From NCBI RefSeq assembly GCF_018362775.1, contig NZ_JAGYXY010000001.1:511126-575125 (forward strand): a stretch of 64,000 nt of DNA, in the 5' to 3' direction. The notes below the pieces were generated by a model. The model did no database searches and had not been told where the DNA came from. It worked only from the letters and a program-made list of their open reading frames with translations. Of this stretch, positions 50,185 through 59,422 are shown piece after piece. A program made the translations under genes and the position numbers. Source of the stretch: Alistipes montrealensis. Its GTDB lineage: Bacteria; Bacteroidota; Bacteroidia; Bacteroidales; Rikenellaceae. Position 1 is the first letter of the stretch, and each line of letters opens with the position of its first letter.

Positions 50185-51950
50185 CGCATCCAGAGGGAAT
50201 GTACCGACAAGCGGGACAACGTCGCGAGCGAATCCCCGCGATCGATAGTCAACTGTTCGAACACGATCCGGCAATACTGGCTGCGGTAATCGAGCAGTTG
50301 CAGTGTCTGTTCGCTGCTCGGAACAGCGTCCTCCGCAGGCACGAACCCGCTTTTTTGCAACTGGGCGTTCAGCAGCTCCGTCCCCGGAATCTCCAGCACC
50401 GGCTGTTCTTCACCCAGCCAAAGACTCAATGTATCGTTATCGAAGCGATAACCACCCTCGTCCCAGTAATTGAAATTCGTATAATAACGCGAATAGCCTC
50501 CAATGGCTTCGAACGAAGCATTGGCAGGCAGCGAAATGCTGACGCTCCGGTCGGTATCGTACGAATAGGAGTATTCATAACCCCACTTCACATAATCGCG
50601 CATCCCGTCAGGGAAGATTGCGGCAAAATCGTCGAGGTCTTTCACGCCGAAACGGGCGAAAGCCACACTGTCGTGCCGGATGTAGTCGAGCGACTCGTAG
50701 AGACGATGGTATTCCCTCCTATGAACCGTATCGGCCAACGGCATCGGGGCCAGTACCAGCCGCCCTTCGGCATCGAGGCGGTCGAGCGACCGGGCGATCC
50801 GCTCCGCACGCAGCGACTGCGACCGCACGGCGACGCGCCCCGGTTCGAACACCGGGACATAAGCCAACGCCGCAAAACTCACCCACGCCGCAAGGCATAC
50901 CCACAGGTAGCGGCCCGTGCGCTGCGACAGGAACAGCAGCACACAGAGGGTCATCAGAGAGCCGCATACCAGAAGGTAGACACGCGGTTCGGTCAGTCCG
51001 TATTCGTTCGTACGGCGTACCGCGCCGATCCAGAACAGCACCAGCACCGGCAGCGACACGAGGCTGAAACGGTCGAAAAACCAGTCGTACATCCGCTTTT
51101 CGGAGAGTTGCTGCAACGCCTTGACCGCGAGGGCCGTCATCGTGAACCCGAAAACCATGTAGGCCACGCCGCCCTCGGGCAGCGACCACGTAAAGAGGAT
51201 TTTGGCCATGTAGAGGTAGAGGATCGCGGCATAGATCAGCAGCGCAGGCGTCACAATGTAGTTCAGCAATACTTCGAGAATGCGGCTGCCCCGGCATTCG
51301 GCGCCGCGCCAGCGATCGGCCATCATCAAAAAAAGCAGGGGTACACCAACCGTCTCGCAGATCGAAGCGGCCCAGACTGCTACATGCTCGATCCACTTGC
51401 CGTCAAGTCCGAAAATATAGGTCGTCGAATAGAGTATCGCATAGAAAAGCCCCAGTGCGACACCGACAAACACAAAGGCCAACAGTCCCGAGCGCAGCCA
51501 GATGATCGCCCCGCTGACGAAACGGTCGTTCCGTACCGCGCGAAGGCTCAGCAGGAGCAACAACGGCGCCAGGATGCCGACCGAAATAAAGTAAGGAGCG
51601 CTTTCCACCCAGGCTCCGAGCCCGCTCCAGAACGTCAGCGGCACAATCGGCGTCCAGCAAACCCAGTAGACCCGCCGCCAGGGGCCGCGACCCGCCAGGA
51701 CGTTGAGCGCCAGCGCCAATGCAAAAAACAGCGGCACGAGGGCCAGTTTTTCGAACAGGTCGTTCCCGCTCCAATCCAGTTCGTAGGTCAGCAGACACCA
51801 TACGCAGGCATAGAGCGCAAGGAGCATTTCGACCGGATACGACCGCACGACCCGCACAGCCCCTTCGCGGAGCCAATGCAGGTATAATTCCAATTTCGCT
51901 TTCATCGCTTTGTAAGAATCTATATGGTTATCGGATTCCGAAGGTTTCAT
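50181..51950 (-). CDS. DUF4153-like multispanning membrane protein
   Basis: The 589-residue protein has about ten hydrophobic segments in its first 370 residues (for example LLALYACVWCLLTYEL, ALVPLFFALALALNVLAG, ISVGILAPLLLLLSL, SLMTLCVLLFLSQ). A soluble C-terminal domain of about 200 residues follows, probably outside the cytoplasm. This layout fits DUF4153 proteins. Function is unknown. It overlaps the YgjP-like gene by four bases (ATGA), so the two are probably made together. An alternative start is at 51905. Confidence 0.8.
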   Translation of the reverse strand: MKPSESDNHIDSYKAMKAKLELYLHWLREGAVRVVRSYPVEMLLALYACVWCLLTYELDWSGNDLFEKLALVPLFFALALALNVLAGRGPWRRVYWVCWTPIVPLTFWSGLGAWVESAPYFISVGILAPLLLLLSLRAVRNDRFVSGAIIWLRSGLLAFVFVGVALGLFYAILYSTTYIFGLDGKWIEHVAVWAASICETVGVPLLFLMMADRWRGAECRGSRILEVLLNYIVTPALLIYAAILYLYMAKILFTWSLPEGGVAYMVFGFTMTALAVKALQQLSEKRMYDWFFDRFSLVSLPVLVLFWIGAVRRTNEYGLTEPRVYLLVCGSLMTLCVLLFLSQRTGRYLWVCLAAWVSFAALAYVPVFEPGRVAVRSQSLRAERIARSLDRLDAEGRLVLAPMPLADTVHRREYHRLYESLDYIRHDSVAFARFGVKDLDDFAAIFPDGMRDYVKWGYEYSYSYDTDRSVSISLPANASFEAIGGYSRYYTNFNYWDEGGYRFDNDTLSLWLGEEQPVLEIPGTELLNAQLQKSGFVPAEDAVPSSEQTLQLLDYRSQYCRIVFEQLTIDRGDSLATLSRLSVHSLWMR

Positions 51951-51995
51951 TCGCGGCCTTTCGGCCCCTGTTCGCTGATCCGGGCTTCCAAAGGG

Positions 51996-52727
51996 TTACC
52001 CGATGCGCTGGCGAACCACCTCGAAAAGCATCACCGCGGCAGCAGCCGACACGTTCAGCGACTCGATATGTCCGATCAGCGGGATGGCCAGCTGCTCGTC
52101 GCAGAGTTTCAGCACCTCTTTCGAGATACCCGTATCCTCAGCGCCCATCACGATCACGGTAGGCTTGCGGAAATCGGCGTCGTAAAGCAGTTTACGGCTC
52201 TTTTCCGTAGCGCCGACGATCTGGTATCCTTCGGACTGCAACTGTTTGAGCGTATTGCGGACCGACCCCACACGGCACACCGGGATCGTCGTCAGCGCCC
52301 CGGCCGACGAACGGATCGCCTCGGCATTCACAGGAGCCGAATTTTTCAGCGGCGTGATCAGCCCGTGTACCCCGGCACACTCGGCCGAACGGGCGATAGC
52401 TCCGAAATTGCGAACGTCGGTCACCCCGTCGAACAACACGATGAGCGGTGTCTCGTCCTCGGGCACGCGTTCCAGAATGTCCTCCAACTGGACATACTCA
52501 ATGGCCGCCGTCTGCGCCACGACTCCCTGGTGGTTGCCGCGTGTCAGGCGGTTGAGTTTTTCGACCGGAACCTCCTGGTAACGGAGGCGGTGGCGCATGC
52601 AAAGGTCTTTCAGCTCCTGCATCAGCTGCCCTTCGGCCCCTTTGCGGACGTAGAGTTTCTCGATCTGGCGTCCAGCCTCGATGGCTTCGGCCACGGGACG
52701 AATCCCGAAAATAAGGTTTGTATCCAT
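51996..52727 (-). CDS. rlmB: 23S rRNA 2'-O-ribose methyltransferase (TrmH/SpoU family)
   Basis: The 243-residue SPOUT enzyme has an N-terminal substrate-binding domain (LIFGIRPVAEAIEAGRQIEK). The three SpoU motifs are NFGAIARSAECAGVHGLI, IVMGAEDTGISKEV and IPLIGHIESLNVSAAAAVML. It methylates a guanosine ribose in 23S rRNA (G2251 in E. coli). Length and motifs fit RlmB, although other TrmH-family targets are possible. Confidence 0.93.
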   Translation of the reverse strand: MDTNLIFGIRPVAEAIEAGRQIEKLYVRKGAEGQLMQELKDLCMRHRLRYQEVPVEKLNRLTRGNHQGVVAQTAAIEYVQLEDILERVPEDETPLIVLFDGVTDVRNFGAIARSAECAGVHGLITPLKNSAPVNAEAIRSSAGALTTIPVCRVGSVRNTLKQLQSEGYQIVGATEKSRKLLYDADFRKPTVIVMGAEDTGISKEVLKLCDEQLAIPLIGHIESLNVSAAAAVMLFEVVRQRIG

Positions 52728-52744
52728 CGTTGTATATTTGAATT

Positions 52745-53617
52745 TTAGGGTTCGAATGTCTCGACCTTCACACTGTCGAAAATACGAAGAAAGTCGTCCT
52801 TGTAACTAAAAAAATCAATATCGCCGTTCTTTCCCAGCCGGTTGTGGATTTTGTGATTGATATAGTTACTCAAAGTCGTGAACAAAAGTTCGCGGGGATC
52901 ATTCCGATCCACAACCCAGTCGACGGACGAAAATGTCGACTCCAACTCCTGCGCGTCATAAACAAGGCTGTAGCGGACCACCCTCTCTGCATACTCGGCC
53001 GCGGCAATCTCTTTTTTCAGCCGGCGCACAGCCTCCCGGTCCACCCCGTCATTTCGGAGAATATCCGCACACCGGATCAGCACCGAATCCGTTTCGCTGC
53101 AATCGCAGAGAAAAGCCGGATCGCGTTTTGCCATGTAAACGATCCACTGACGCTCCAACTCCTGTTCCCACCACTCCTCATGCAGGCGCCGCATCGAGGG
53201 CCATGGTTCGGAATCAGGCCATTCGACAGACCGCACGCTGTCGAGTATAATCGCACGGCCGCCGTCGATACATGCCGGGCTGAGGTCCGGATCGTATTCT
53301 TCATAGGACGGTCCCCTGGTTCCCTGAATAACATCCCGGATATATTCCAACGCCTTTTTGTTCCGTGTCCCCTCGGCGAAATAGCAGGTGTACCAGTCAC
53401 ATCCTTCGGATAATTCGATCGAATCCAGGCGAGGTTGGGCGGCAGTTCGTGCCAGGCCGTCCGCCTCGTCCGCACAGGTGATTTCAGCCGCAGAACCCGC
53501 GGCACAAGCCGTTTCCGCAGCGGAAGTCTCCTGTTGCGGAGGGCTCTGCACACCGGACGGACATCCCGTGCAGAGGGCGGCGACGCCTGATAACAGCAAA
53601 AAAATCAATCCTTTCAT
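52745..53617 (-). CDS. Lipoprotein of unknown function
   Basis: The 290-residue protein has a lipoprotein signal (ALCTGCPSG, lipid Cys19) followed by a low-complexity Ala/Glu/Gln/Ser stretch (about 22-60) that may be a linker. A charged, Trp- and Glu-rich domain follows (EPWPSMRRLHEEWWEQELER). Extra cysteines occur in pairs (CDWYTCYF, FLCDCSET). I recognise no family. It is on the same strand as, and 18 nt upstream of, rlmB, so the two may share a transcript. Confidence 0.7.
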   Translation of the reverse strand: MKGLIFLLLSGVAALCTGCPSGVQSPPQQETSAAETACAAGSAAEITCADEADGLARTAAQPRLDSIELSEGCDWYTCYFAEGTRNKKALEYIRDVIQGTRGPSYEEYDPDLSPACIDGGRAIILDSVRSVEWPDSEPWPSMRRLHEEWWEQELERQWIVYMAKRDPAFLCDCSETDSVLIRCADILRNDGVDREAVRRLKKEIAAAEYAERVVRYSLVYDAQELESTFSSVDWVVDRNDPRELLFTTLSNYINHKIHNRLGKNGDIDFFSYKDDFLRIFDSVKVETFEP

Positions 53618-53656
53618 ACAATGTCGTGGTTTGTGAAAAGTACGGTATGCCGGGAA

Positions 53657-55597
53657 TCACTCGTTTTCGACGATTTCCAGTTCATACGAAGCCTTCTCCC
53701 ACTCGTGCATCAGGTGTTCGTAGCGGGCTTTCAGGTCGTTGTAAGCCTTGTAGTCGGCTTCGTTGTATTCGACCGCGGCGGCAAACCGGGCATCGTACTC
53801 CGCAATCTGCTTCTCGACGGCCCCCAGATCGGCCTCCACAGCCTCCACGGCCTTCCTGAGCTTGCGAAGCTGCTTCTCCTGCTCTTTTTTCTGCTCGTAG
53901 GAGAGTTTGCCCGATGCGACCGGTTCTTCGCCCTTCGGAGCCGCAGTTTTGGCGGGAACGTCCTTTCGTTCGATCTCCTGCAACGACTCCAGCTTGCGCT
54001 TTTCGAGGAAGTAATAAATGCCGCCCAGGTACTCCTTCACCCCGCCGTCGCGGAACTCGTAGACCTTCTGCACCATACCGTCGAGAAATTCGCGGTCGTG
54101 CGATACGATAACCACCGTACCGTCGTATTTCATGATGGCGTTCTTGAGGATATCCTTCGAACGCATGTCCATGTGGTTCGTCGGCTCGTCGAGCACCAGC
54201 AGGTTCCGCGGCTCCAGCATCATGCGGGCCATCGACAGACGCGCCCGTTCGCCGCCCGAGAGGACTTTGACCTTCTTATCGATGTCCTCCCCGCGAAACA
54301 GGAATGCACCCAGAATATCGCGCAAACGGGTCCGGATGTCGCCCACAGCTACGCGGTCCAACGTATCGTAAACCGTAAATTCGCCGTCCATCAGGTCGTC
54401 CTGATTCTGGGCGTAGTAACCGATATTGACATTCGCCCCGAGGCGGACCGACCCTTCGGTCGGCGCCAGTTGCCCGACCAGCATGCGCGCAAGGGTCGTC
54501 TTGCCTTCGCCGTTGCGGCCCACCAATGCAATTTTGTCGCCCTTTTCGATCACGAAATTCGCGCCGCTGAAGACGTGCTTCGCGCCGAACGACATCCCGA
54601 CCTCGTTGATCTCGGCCACAATCTGGCCCGAACGGGGCGCAGGCGGGAACTTGATATTGAGCGTCGCCAAATCCTCCTCTTCGATTTCGAGGCGGTCCAG
54701 CCGCTCCAACTGCTTGATGCGCGACTGCACCTGGTTCGACTTGGTGGGCTTGTAGCGGAACTTCTCGATGAACTCCTCGGTTTTCTCGATCATCCGCTGC
54801 TGGTTTTCGTAGGCCGCCATCTGCTGCGCCCGGCGCTCGGCGCGCAGGACGACATATTTCGAGTAGGAAACCTTATAGTCGGTGATCTTACCCAACGACA
54901 ACTCCACCGTGCGGTTGGTCACGTTATCCAGGAAAGCACGGTCGTGCGAGATGAGCAGCACCGCGCCGTTGTAATTCTTCAGATACTCCTCCAGCCACTG
55001 GATCGACTCGATGTCGAGGTGGTTCGTCGGCTCGTCGAGCAGAAAGATCGACGGACGCCGCAACAGCAGTTTCGCCAACTCGATACGCATGCGCCAACCG
55101 CCCGAAAACTCGCTCGTGGCGCGTCCGAAATCCGACCGTTTGAATCCGAGGCCCAACAAGGTCTTTTCGATGTCCGCGTCGCGGGTCTCACCGCCGAGGA
55201 TATGGTAATGATCCTGCGCATCGTTCAGCCGGTGCAGGAGCTGCTCGTATTCGGGACTTTCATAATCGGTGCGCTCGGCGATCTCACGCGTCAGGGCCGC
55301 AATCTCGGCCTCCAGCCGGAGCACTTCCTCGAAGGCCTTGGCGGTCTCCTCCACGAGCGTCGTGGTATCCGCAACGCGCATCGTCTGCGGCAGGTAACCG
55401 ATCGTGCAGTCGCCGTTGGGCGTCACGGTTCCCGACGTGGGCTGCTGCTCGCCCATGATGATGCGCAGCAGCGTGGTTTTGCCCGCGCCGTTCTTACCCA
55501 CCAGACCGATGCGGTCCTTCGGATTGATCAGCAGCGAAATATTGTCGAAGAGGGTCCAGCCCCCATAACTTACGGTAAGGTTATCGAGTGAAATCAT
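53657..55597 (-). CDS. ABC-F family ATPase
   Basis: The 646-residue soluble protein has two ABC cassettes and no membrane segment. Cassette 1 has Walker A GLVGKNGAGKTTLLRI, signature FSGGWRMRIELAKLL and Walker B FLLDEPTNHLD. Cassette 2 has ALVGRNGEGKTTLARML, LSGGERARLSMARMM and LVLDEPTNHMD. A Lys/Glu-rich coiled coil closes the C-terminus (about 560-640). ABC-F proteins act on the ribosome as translation factors or antibiotic-protection proteins; nothing here indicates resistance. Promoter TAACTTTG (55617-55624) precedes it. Confidence 0.95.
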   Translation of the reverse strand: MISLDNLTVSYGGWTLFDNISLLINPKDRIGLVGKNGAGKTTLLRIIMGEQQPTSGTVTPNGDCTIGYLPQTMRVADTTTLVEETAKAFEEVLRLEAEIAALTREIAERTDYESPEYEQLLHRLNDAQDHYHILGGETRDADIEKTLLGLGFKRSDFGRATSEFSGGWRMRIELAKLLLRRPSIFLLDEPTNHLDIESIQWLEEYLKNYNGAVLLISHDRAFLDNVTNRTVELSLGKITDYKVSYSKYVVLRAERRAQQMAAYENQQRMIEKTEEFIEKFRYKPTKSNQVQSRIKQLERLDRLEIEEEDLATLNIKFPPAPRSGQIVAEINEVGMSFGAKHVFSGANFVIEKGDKIALVGRNGEGKTTLARMLVGQLAPTEGSVRLGANVNIGYYAQNQDDLMDGEFTVYDTLDRVAVGDIRTRLRDILGAFLFRGEDIDKKVKVLSGGERARLSMARMMLEPRNLLVLDEPTNHMDMRSKDILKNAIMKYDGTVVIVSHDREFLDGMVQKVYEFRDGGVKEYLGGIYYFLEKRKLESLQEIERKDVPAKTAAPKGEEPVASGKLSYEQKKEQEKQLRKLRKAVEAVEADLGAVEKQIAEYDARFAAAVEYNEADYKAYNDLKARYEHLMHEWEKASYELEIVENE

Positions 55598-55616
55598 AAC
55601 GAATCTAAAATCACGG

Positions 55617-55624
55617 CAAAGTTA
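55617..55624 (-). promoter_or_regulatory. -7 element of the ABC-F gene
   Basis: TAACTTTG on the minus strand, 20 nt before the ATG. It stands back to back with the -7 element of the HD-hydrolase gene. Confidence 0.6.
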
Positions 55625-55645
55625 GCGATTTAATCCGACATATCG

Positions 55646-55653
55646 TATCTTTG
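55646..55653 (+). promoter_or_regulatory. -7 element of the HD-hydrolase gene
   Basis: TATCTTTG, 22 nt before the ATG at 55676. Confidence 0.6.
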
Positions 55654-55675
55654 CGACCTGAAACAGATCCCTGTT

Positions 55676-56236
55676 ATGGAAAAGTTGGAGCGCTACCTGC
55701 GGTTCATCCGCGAAGCCGAACGGCTGAAAAACACCCTGCGTTCGGCCCACACTTCGGACGGACGCCACGAGAGCACCGCCGAACATACGTGGCGGCTGGC
55801 CCTGCTGGCCCTTGTCCTTGCGGACGAGAAACCGGAACTCGACCTTTCGAAGGTGCTGTCGATGTGTCTGGTCCACGACCTCGGAGAGGCCTATGAAGGG
55901 GATATTCCGGCCGTCGTACAATGCGATCCCGCCGCCAAAGCCACGGCGGAACAGTCGGCCGTGGACCGCCTGAGCGTCCTGCTGCCCGACGCCGCAGGAA
56001 TCCGCATCCGGGAAATATGGGAAGAGTACGAAGCGTGCACCACACCCGAAGCCCGCTGGGTCAAGGCGCTCGACAAGGCCGAGACTATCCTCCAGCACAA
56101 CCAGGGTGCGAACCCCGCCGGATTCGACTACGAGTTCAACCTAAGCTACGGCGCGGAATGGTTCCGCGACGACGACCTGCTATGCAAACTGCGCCGCCTG
56201 CTCGATGCAGAAACGGCGCAGCATGTCGAACGCTAA
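55676..56236 (+). CDS. HD-domain hydrolase, YfbR/HDDC2-like 5'-deoxynucleotidase
   Basis: The 186-residue protein has the HD metal pattern: first histidine in STAEHTWRLALLALVLAD (about residue 37), the HD pair in MCLVHDLGEAYEGDIPA and a late Asp in WVKALDKAETILQHN. This arrangement and length match the YfbR/HDDC2 group that dephosphorylates (deoxy)nucleoside monophosphates. Substrate is inferred from family. Confidence 0.88.
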   Translation: MEKLERYLRFIREAERLKNTLRSAHTSDGRHESTAEHTWRLALLALVLADEKPELDLSKVLSMCLVHDLGEAYEGDIPAVVQCDPAAKATAEQSAVDRLSVLLPDAAGIRIREIWEEYEACTTPEARWVKALDKAETILQHNQGANPAGFDYEFNLSYGAEWFRDDDLLCKLRRLLDAETAQHVER

Positions 56237-56241
56237 ACGTC

Positions 56242-56736
56242 TTATTTTCCAGGAACAAACTCTTCGGCACGGCTCCGGACGAACCCGGCAAGAAGCGCCT
56301 GGAACCGGTTCTTCTCCACTGCCGCGTAATAGGCCGCATCGAAGCGGTCGAACAACTTCTCTTTATAACTGGCCGAGAAGCCCTTCATCGTCCCGTCCCA
56401 CAACTCCGCAAGCCGCTCCCGACTGGCGTCATAACAGTCGTTAGCCTGCCGGACGATCTCCGCCAGGTCCGCGGCTCCGGTCCTGCCAAACGCCTGCTCG
56501 GCTCTGCGGCCCTCGTCGCCCATATTGTAATAATACTGGTTGAACCCGCCGTTGCGCACCTCGCCGTCGAGCATCACCATGCTGACGAAATCGCGCTGCG
56601 CGTCGTTCGCCTCCTCCGCATCGGGAAGGCTGTAAAGCACCCGTCTGTACAACTTTTTGGGAGGCAGCGTCCCGATCTCTTCCCGTGTCAGGGCGGAGCT
56701 GCCGCCCCCGAAAAAACTTTTCAGGAACCCGAACAT
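56242..56736 (-). CDS. DMP19-family (DUF4375) protein
   Basis: The 164-residue protein has the DMP19/DUF4375 core FVSMVMLDGEVRNGGFNQYYYN followed by AADLAEIVRQANDCY. A member in Neisseria was described as a DNA-mimic protein, but most are uncharacterised. A short Gly-rich N-terminus precedes the domain. It starts 5 nt after the rpe stop and so shares a transcript with rpe. Confidence 0.85.
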   Translation of the reverse strand: MFGFLKSFFGGGSSALTREEIGTLPPKKLYRRVLYSLPDAEEANDAQRDFVSMVMLDGEVRNGGFNQYYYNMGDEGRRAEQAFGRTGAADLAEIVRQANDCYDASRERLAELWDGTMKGFSASYKEKLFDRFDAAYYAAVEKNRFQALLAGFVRSRAEEFVPGK

Positions 56737-56741
56737 GACCG

Positions 56742-57392
56742 TCAGGCGCTGAGTATCTTCACGATTTCGGCCTGCGGGTCCGCAGCGCCGAAAACGGCAT
56801 TGCCGGCCACCAGCACATCGGCCCCGGCCCCGTAAACCTCACCGGCATTGTGCGACGAGAGGCCGCCGTCGACCTCGATAATCGTTTCGAGACCCATTTC
56901 GCGGGCCATGGCGCGCAGTTCCCGTATCTTCCCGAGCGACCCCGGAATGAACGACTGTCCGCCGAATCCCGGCTCGACGCTCATCACCAGCACAAGGTCC
57001 ACGAGCGGCAGCACGCCGCGCAAGGCCTCGACCGGCGTCGCGGGCTTGATCGAAATGCCCGCCTTGGCCCCGGCCTGGCGGATCATCGCAACGCATCCCG
57101 CGGGATCATCCGTCGCCTCGAGGTGGAAAGTCACCAGGTCGGCGCCCGCCTCGGCGAAGCGTGCAACGTATTTCTCCGGCTCGACGATCATCAGGTGCAC
57201 ATCGAGGAACTTCGGAGTGACCTTGCGAATGGCTTTCAGCACCGGGAAGCCGAACGAAATATTGGGGACGAAAACACCGTCCATCACGTCGATATGAACC
57301 CATTCGGCCGCACTGGCGTCGACCATCCGGGTATCGCGCTCCAAATGGCCGAAGTCGGCCGAGAGCATTGAAGGAGCTACTATTCTGTTCAT
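56742..57392 (-). CDS. rpe: Ribulose-phosphate 3-epimerase
   Basis: The 216-residue TIM-barrel metalloenzyme interconverts ribulose-5-phosphate and xylulose-5-phosphate. Signatures are IVAPSMLSADFGHLERD, VHIDVMDGVFVPNISFG, LDVHLMIVEP, VLVMSVEPGFGGQSFIP and EVDGGLSSHNAG. A -7 element TATCTTTG is at 57418-57425 on the minus strand. The 115-nt stretch 57393-57507 otherwise holds nothing I can name. Confidence 0.96.
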   Translation of the reverse strand: MNRIVAPSMLSADFGHLERDTRMVDASAAEWVHIDVMDGVFVPNISFGFPVLKAIRKVTPKFLDVHLMIVEPEKYVARFAEAGADLVTFHLEATDDPAGCVAMIRQAGAKAGISIKPATPVEALRGVLPLVDLVLVMSVEPGFGGQSFIPGSLGKIRELRAMAREMGLETIIEVDGGLSSHNAGEVYGAGADVLVAGNAVFGAADPQAEIVKILSA

Positions 57393-57417
57393 TGTGCAGT
57401 TCTCTTTTTCCTACCTA

Positions 57418-57425
57418 CAAAGATA
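57418..57425 (-). promoter_or_regulatory. -7 element of the rpe promoter
   Basis: TATCTTTG on the minus strand, 25 nt before the rpe ATG. Confidence 0.6.
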
Positions 57426-57507
57426 GGCATTTTTCGCGGAATCCCGCATATCCGGACGGGGTTTCAACACACAATCCGCTCGTACGGGCCCCTGCTCCGG
57501 CGACCCG

Positions 57508-58707
57508 TCAGTGTTTTCCGCAGCCGAGACTGGCGATCTTCCGGCGGATCGCCAACCCGTTCAGCAGCGAAAGCAGCAGTGCAAGTCCGATGCCGCACAG
57601 CAGCGTGACGCCCATGCCTGCCGGGCGATACCCCTCCTGCAACGCCTCCAGCGACGGCAGGTAACTCAAACGCACCAGCCACACGGCCAGCAACGCGGCG
57701 AACAGCACTCCGAAATTCAGCCCGAACGTCAGCGTCCGGTAAGGCTTCGCCACACGCGCCGGGGCATATCCCAGCAACAGCAGGGTTTCGAGTTTGTCGC
57801 TGTTTTTCTGCAAGAGCAGGAAAATGCTCAGCAGCAGGATGTAGAACGACATCGCGCTGAACGCCAGCCCCACCCCGGCCACGCCGCTTGCCGCGAGTTG
57901 CAAAAAACGGGTCGCCTTGCCGTCGTCGCGGCGGTCGCCCTCAGCCTCGTACCCCTTGCGGGCGAGATAATCCGAGATGGCGGCATCGACCGGACGGTCG
58001 GTTTCGACAATGACCCGCGCCGGAAGTTTTTTCCCGGCCCCCGTTCCGAACCGTTCGTTCGACCAGCGGATGAACGCATCGGGCACGAGGATCGTATTCA
58101 GGCGGTTCGACAGCCCGACGATACGGCCCCGGAACTGCTCCGCGCGACCGTTCCCGGCAATGTCGATACCGAGGCTTACCCGGCGGAAGATACCTTCCGA
58201 AATCTGCGGCAACCCCTGCGACCGGGCAAAACCATAGTTATAGAGGTTCACATAGTTTCGCGGAATGATGATGGGAATATCCCGGCTGCCGGGCTCATAG
58301 TTCCATTCGGCGGGCTCCACGTCGAGAAACCGGTCGGGAACCGATTCGAAAAACAGGTAGGTCGAAAGGTTGATGCCTCCCACACCGACCGACCCCGTTA
58401 TCCGGTAATCCGCCGCAGTCAGCGCCCCGACCTCCCGGACAAACGACTGTGCCCTAAGGTCGTCCACTTCTTCTGCCGTAAAATCGCTGTTACCCAATCC
58501 GAGCGTATTGAACGCACTGACACGCTTCGAAAGCACCAGGTAGTCGCCGCGCAGGAACGAATCGGGCTGGTCCAGAATCGGCACGATATCGCGGTAAGCC
58601 TGCAAGGCCCCCAGCACGACGGTCATCCCCACCAGCCCGGCGAGGGCGAAACCGACCATTTGGGCCGTACTCAGATGACAGCGGAGCAGTTTCCAGAGCA
58701 GTCTCAT
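57508..58707 (-). CDS. ABC transporter permease, FtsX/MacB-like
   Basis: The 399-residue inner-membrane protein has one N-terminal membrane helix (VGFALAGLVGMTVVLGALQA, about 18-37), a periplasmic domain of roughly 220 residues and three C-terminal helices (FSAMSFYILLLSIFLLLQKN, GLNFGVLFAALLAVWL, GVTLLCGIGLALLLSLLNGLA). This is the FtsX/LolE/MacB topology. It overlaps the ATPase gene by four bases (ATGA) and forms a two-gene transporter or mechanotransmission system. Substrate is unknown. Confidence 0.85.
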   Translation of the reverse strand: MRLLWKLLRCHLSTAQMVGFALAGLVGMTVVLGALQAYRDIVPILDQPDSFLRGDYLVLSKRVSAFNTLGLGNSDFTAEEVDDLRAQSFVREVGALTAADYRITGSVGVGGINLSTYLFFESVPDRFLDVEPAEWNYEPGSRDIPIIIPRNYVNLYNYGFARSQGLPQISEGIFRRVSLGIDIAGNGRAEQFRGRIVGLSNRLNTILVPDAFIRWSNERFGTGAGKKLPARVIVETDRPVDAAISDYLARKGYEAEGDRRDDGKATRFLQLAASGVAGVGLAFSAMSFYILLLSIFLLLQKNSDKLETLLLLGYAPARVAKPYRTLTFGLNFGVLFAALLAVWLVRLSYLPSLEALQEGYRPAGMGVTLLCGIGLALLLSLLNGLAIRRKIASLGCGKH

Positions 58708-59351
58708 AACGTCAGGATTTTATGGTACGGCAGCCCGAGCCGACTGCCGACCGAGGTTACGATTACACCCGCACCCCGGGCCTGCACCTCCTCCAGCAGC
58801 AAGCCGGCGAGTATCTTGCCGTTTGCAGCATCGAGATGGCTCACGGGTTCATCGAGCAGGATGAAATCGAACGGCTGGCACAAACAGCGCACGAATGCGA
58901 CGCGCTGCTGCTGCCCGAAGGAGAGTTTCCCGGCAGGCGTATCCTTCTTATCGGCAATCCCGGCCGTTTCGAGCAGGCGTCCGATCTGTTCGGGTGTCTT
59001 AAACGAAGTCAGCTCGTTTTTCAGGCCGAGGTTCTCGGACACGGTCAACTCCCCGAACAATCGCAGGTCCTGGAAAAGCAGGCTCAGCGACCGCCTCCGC
59101 AGGTCGCCCCACCGGGCTGCGGAAAAGGCCCGGCAATCCGCATCGCCGAACAAGATACGGCCCGCATAATCGTTCCGCGAACCGTACAGGAAACTGCACA
59201 GCGAAGATTTTCCGGTTCCCGAAGCGGCTTCGACCAGATAATACTCCCCCTTGCGGAACGTCACATCGCGTCCCCACACGTCCGACTCCCGGGAAACCGG
59301 ATCGTCCGCAAACGCATCGGGCACTACCTGCTGCAAAGTTATCGACTCCAT
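58704..59351 (-). CDS. ABC transporter ATPase, LolD/FtsE-like, lacking the H-loop histidine
   Basis: The 215-residue protein has Walker A AASGTGKSSLCSFLYG (about 42-57), signature KLSFGQQQRVAF and Walker B FDFILLDEPVSHLD. The switch-loop histidine that normally follows the last beta strand (VTHD) is missing: the sequence reads GVIVTSVGSRLGLP. It is probably the partner of the FtsX-like permease encoded downstream, with which it overlaps. The missing histidine suggests slow or altered ATP turnover. Upstream of it is an inverted repeat at 59369-59400. Confidence 0.88.
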   Translation of the reverse strand: MESITLQQVVPDAFADDPVSRESDVWGRDVTFRKGEYYLVEAASGTGKSSLCSFLYGSRNDYAGRILFGDADCRAFSAARWGDLRRRSLSLLFQDLRLFGELTVSENLGLKNELTSFKTPEQIGRLLETAGIADKKDTPAGKLSFGQQQRVAFVRCLCQPFDFILLDEPVSHLDAANGKILAGLLLEEVQARGAGVIVTSVGSRLGLPYHKILTL

Positions 59352-59368
59352 AAACTCTATATTTCGAA

Positions 59369-59400
59369 GAAGCGGCCGTTCGATTCCGGACGGCCGCTTC
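59369..59400 (-). terminator. Inverted repeat after the DUF4836 gene, weak terminator
   Basis: GAAGCGGCCGT pairs perfectly with ACGGCCGCTTC around a 10-nt loop, between the DUF4836 stop (59423) and the ABC ATPase start (59351). The following T-run is short. Confidence 0.5.
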
Positions 59401-59422
59401 TCGGTATTACCACCGGTATTTT

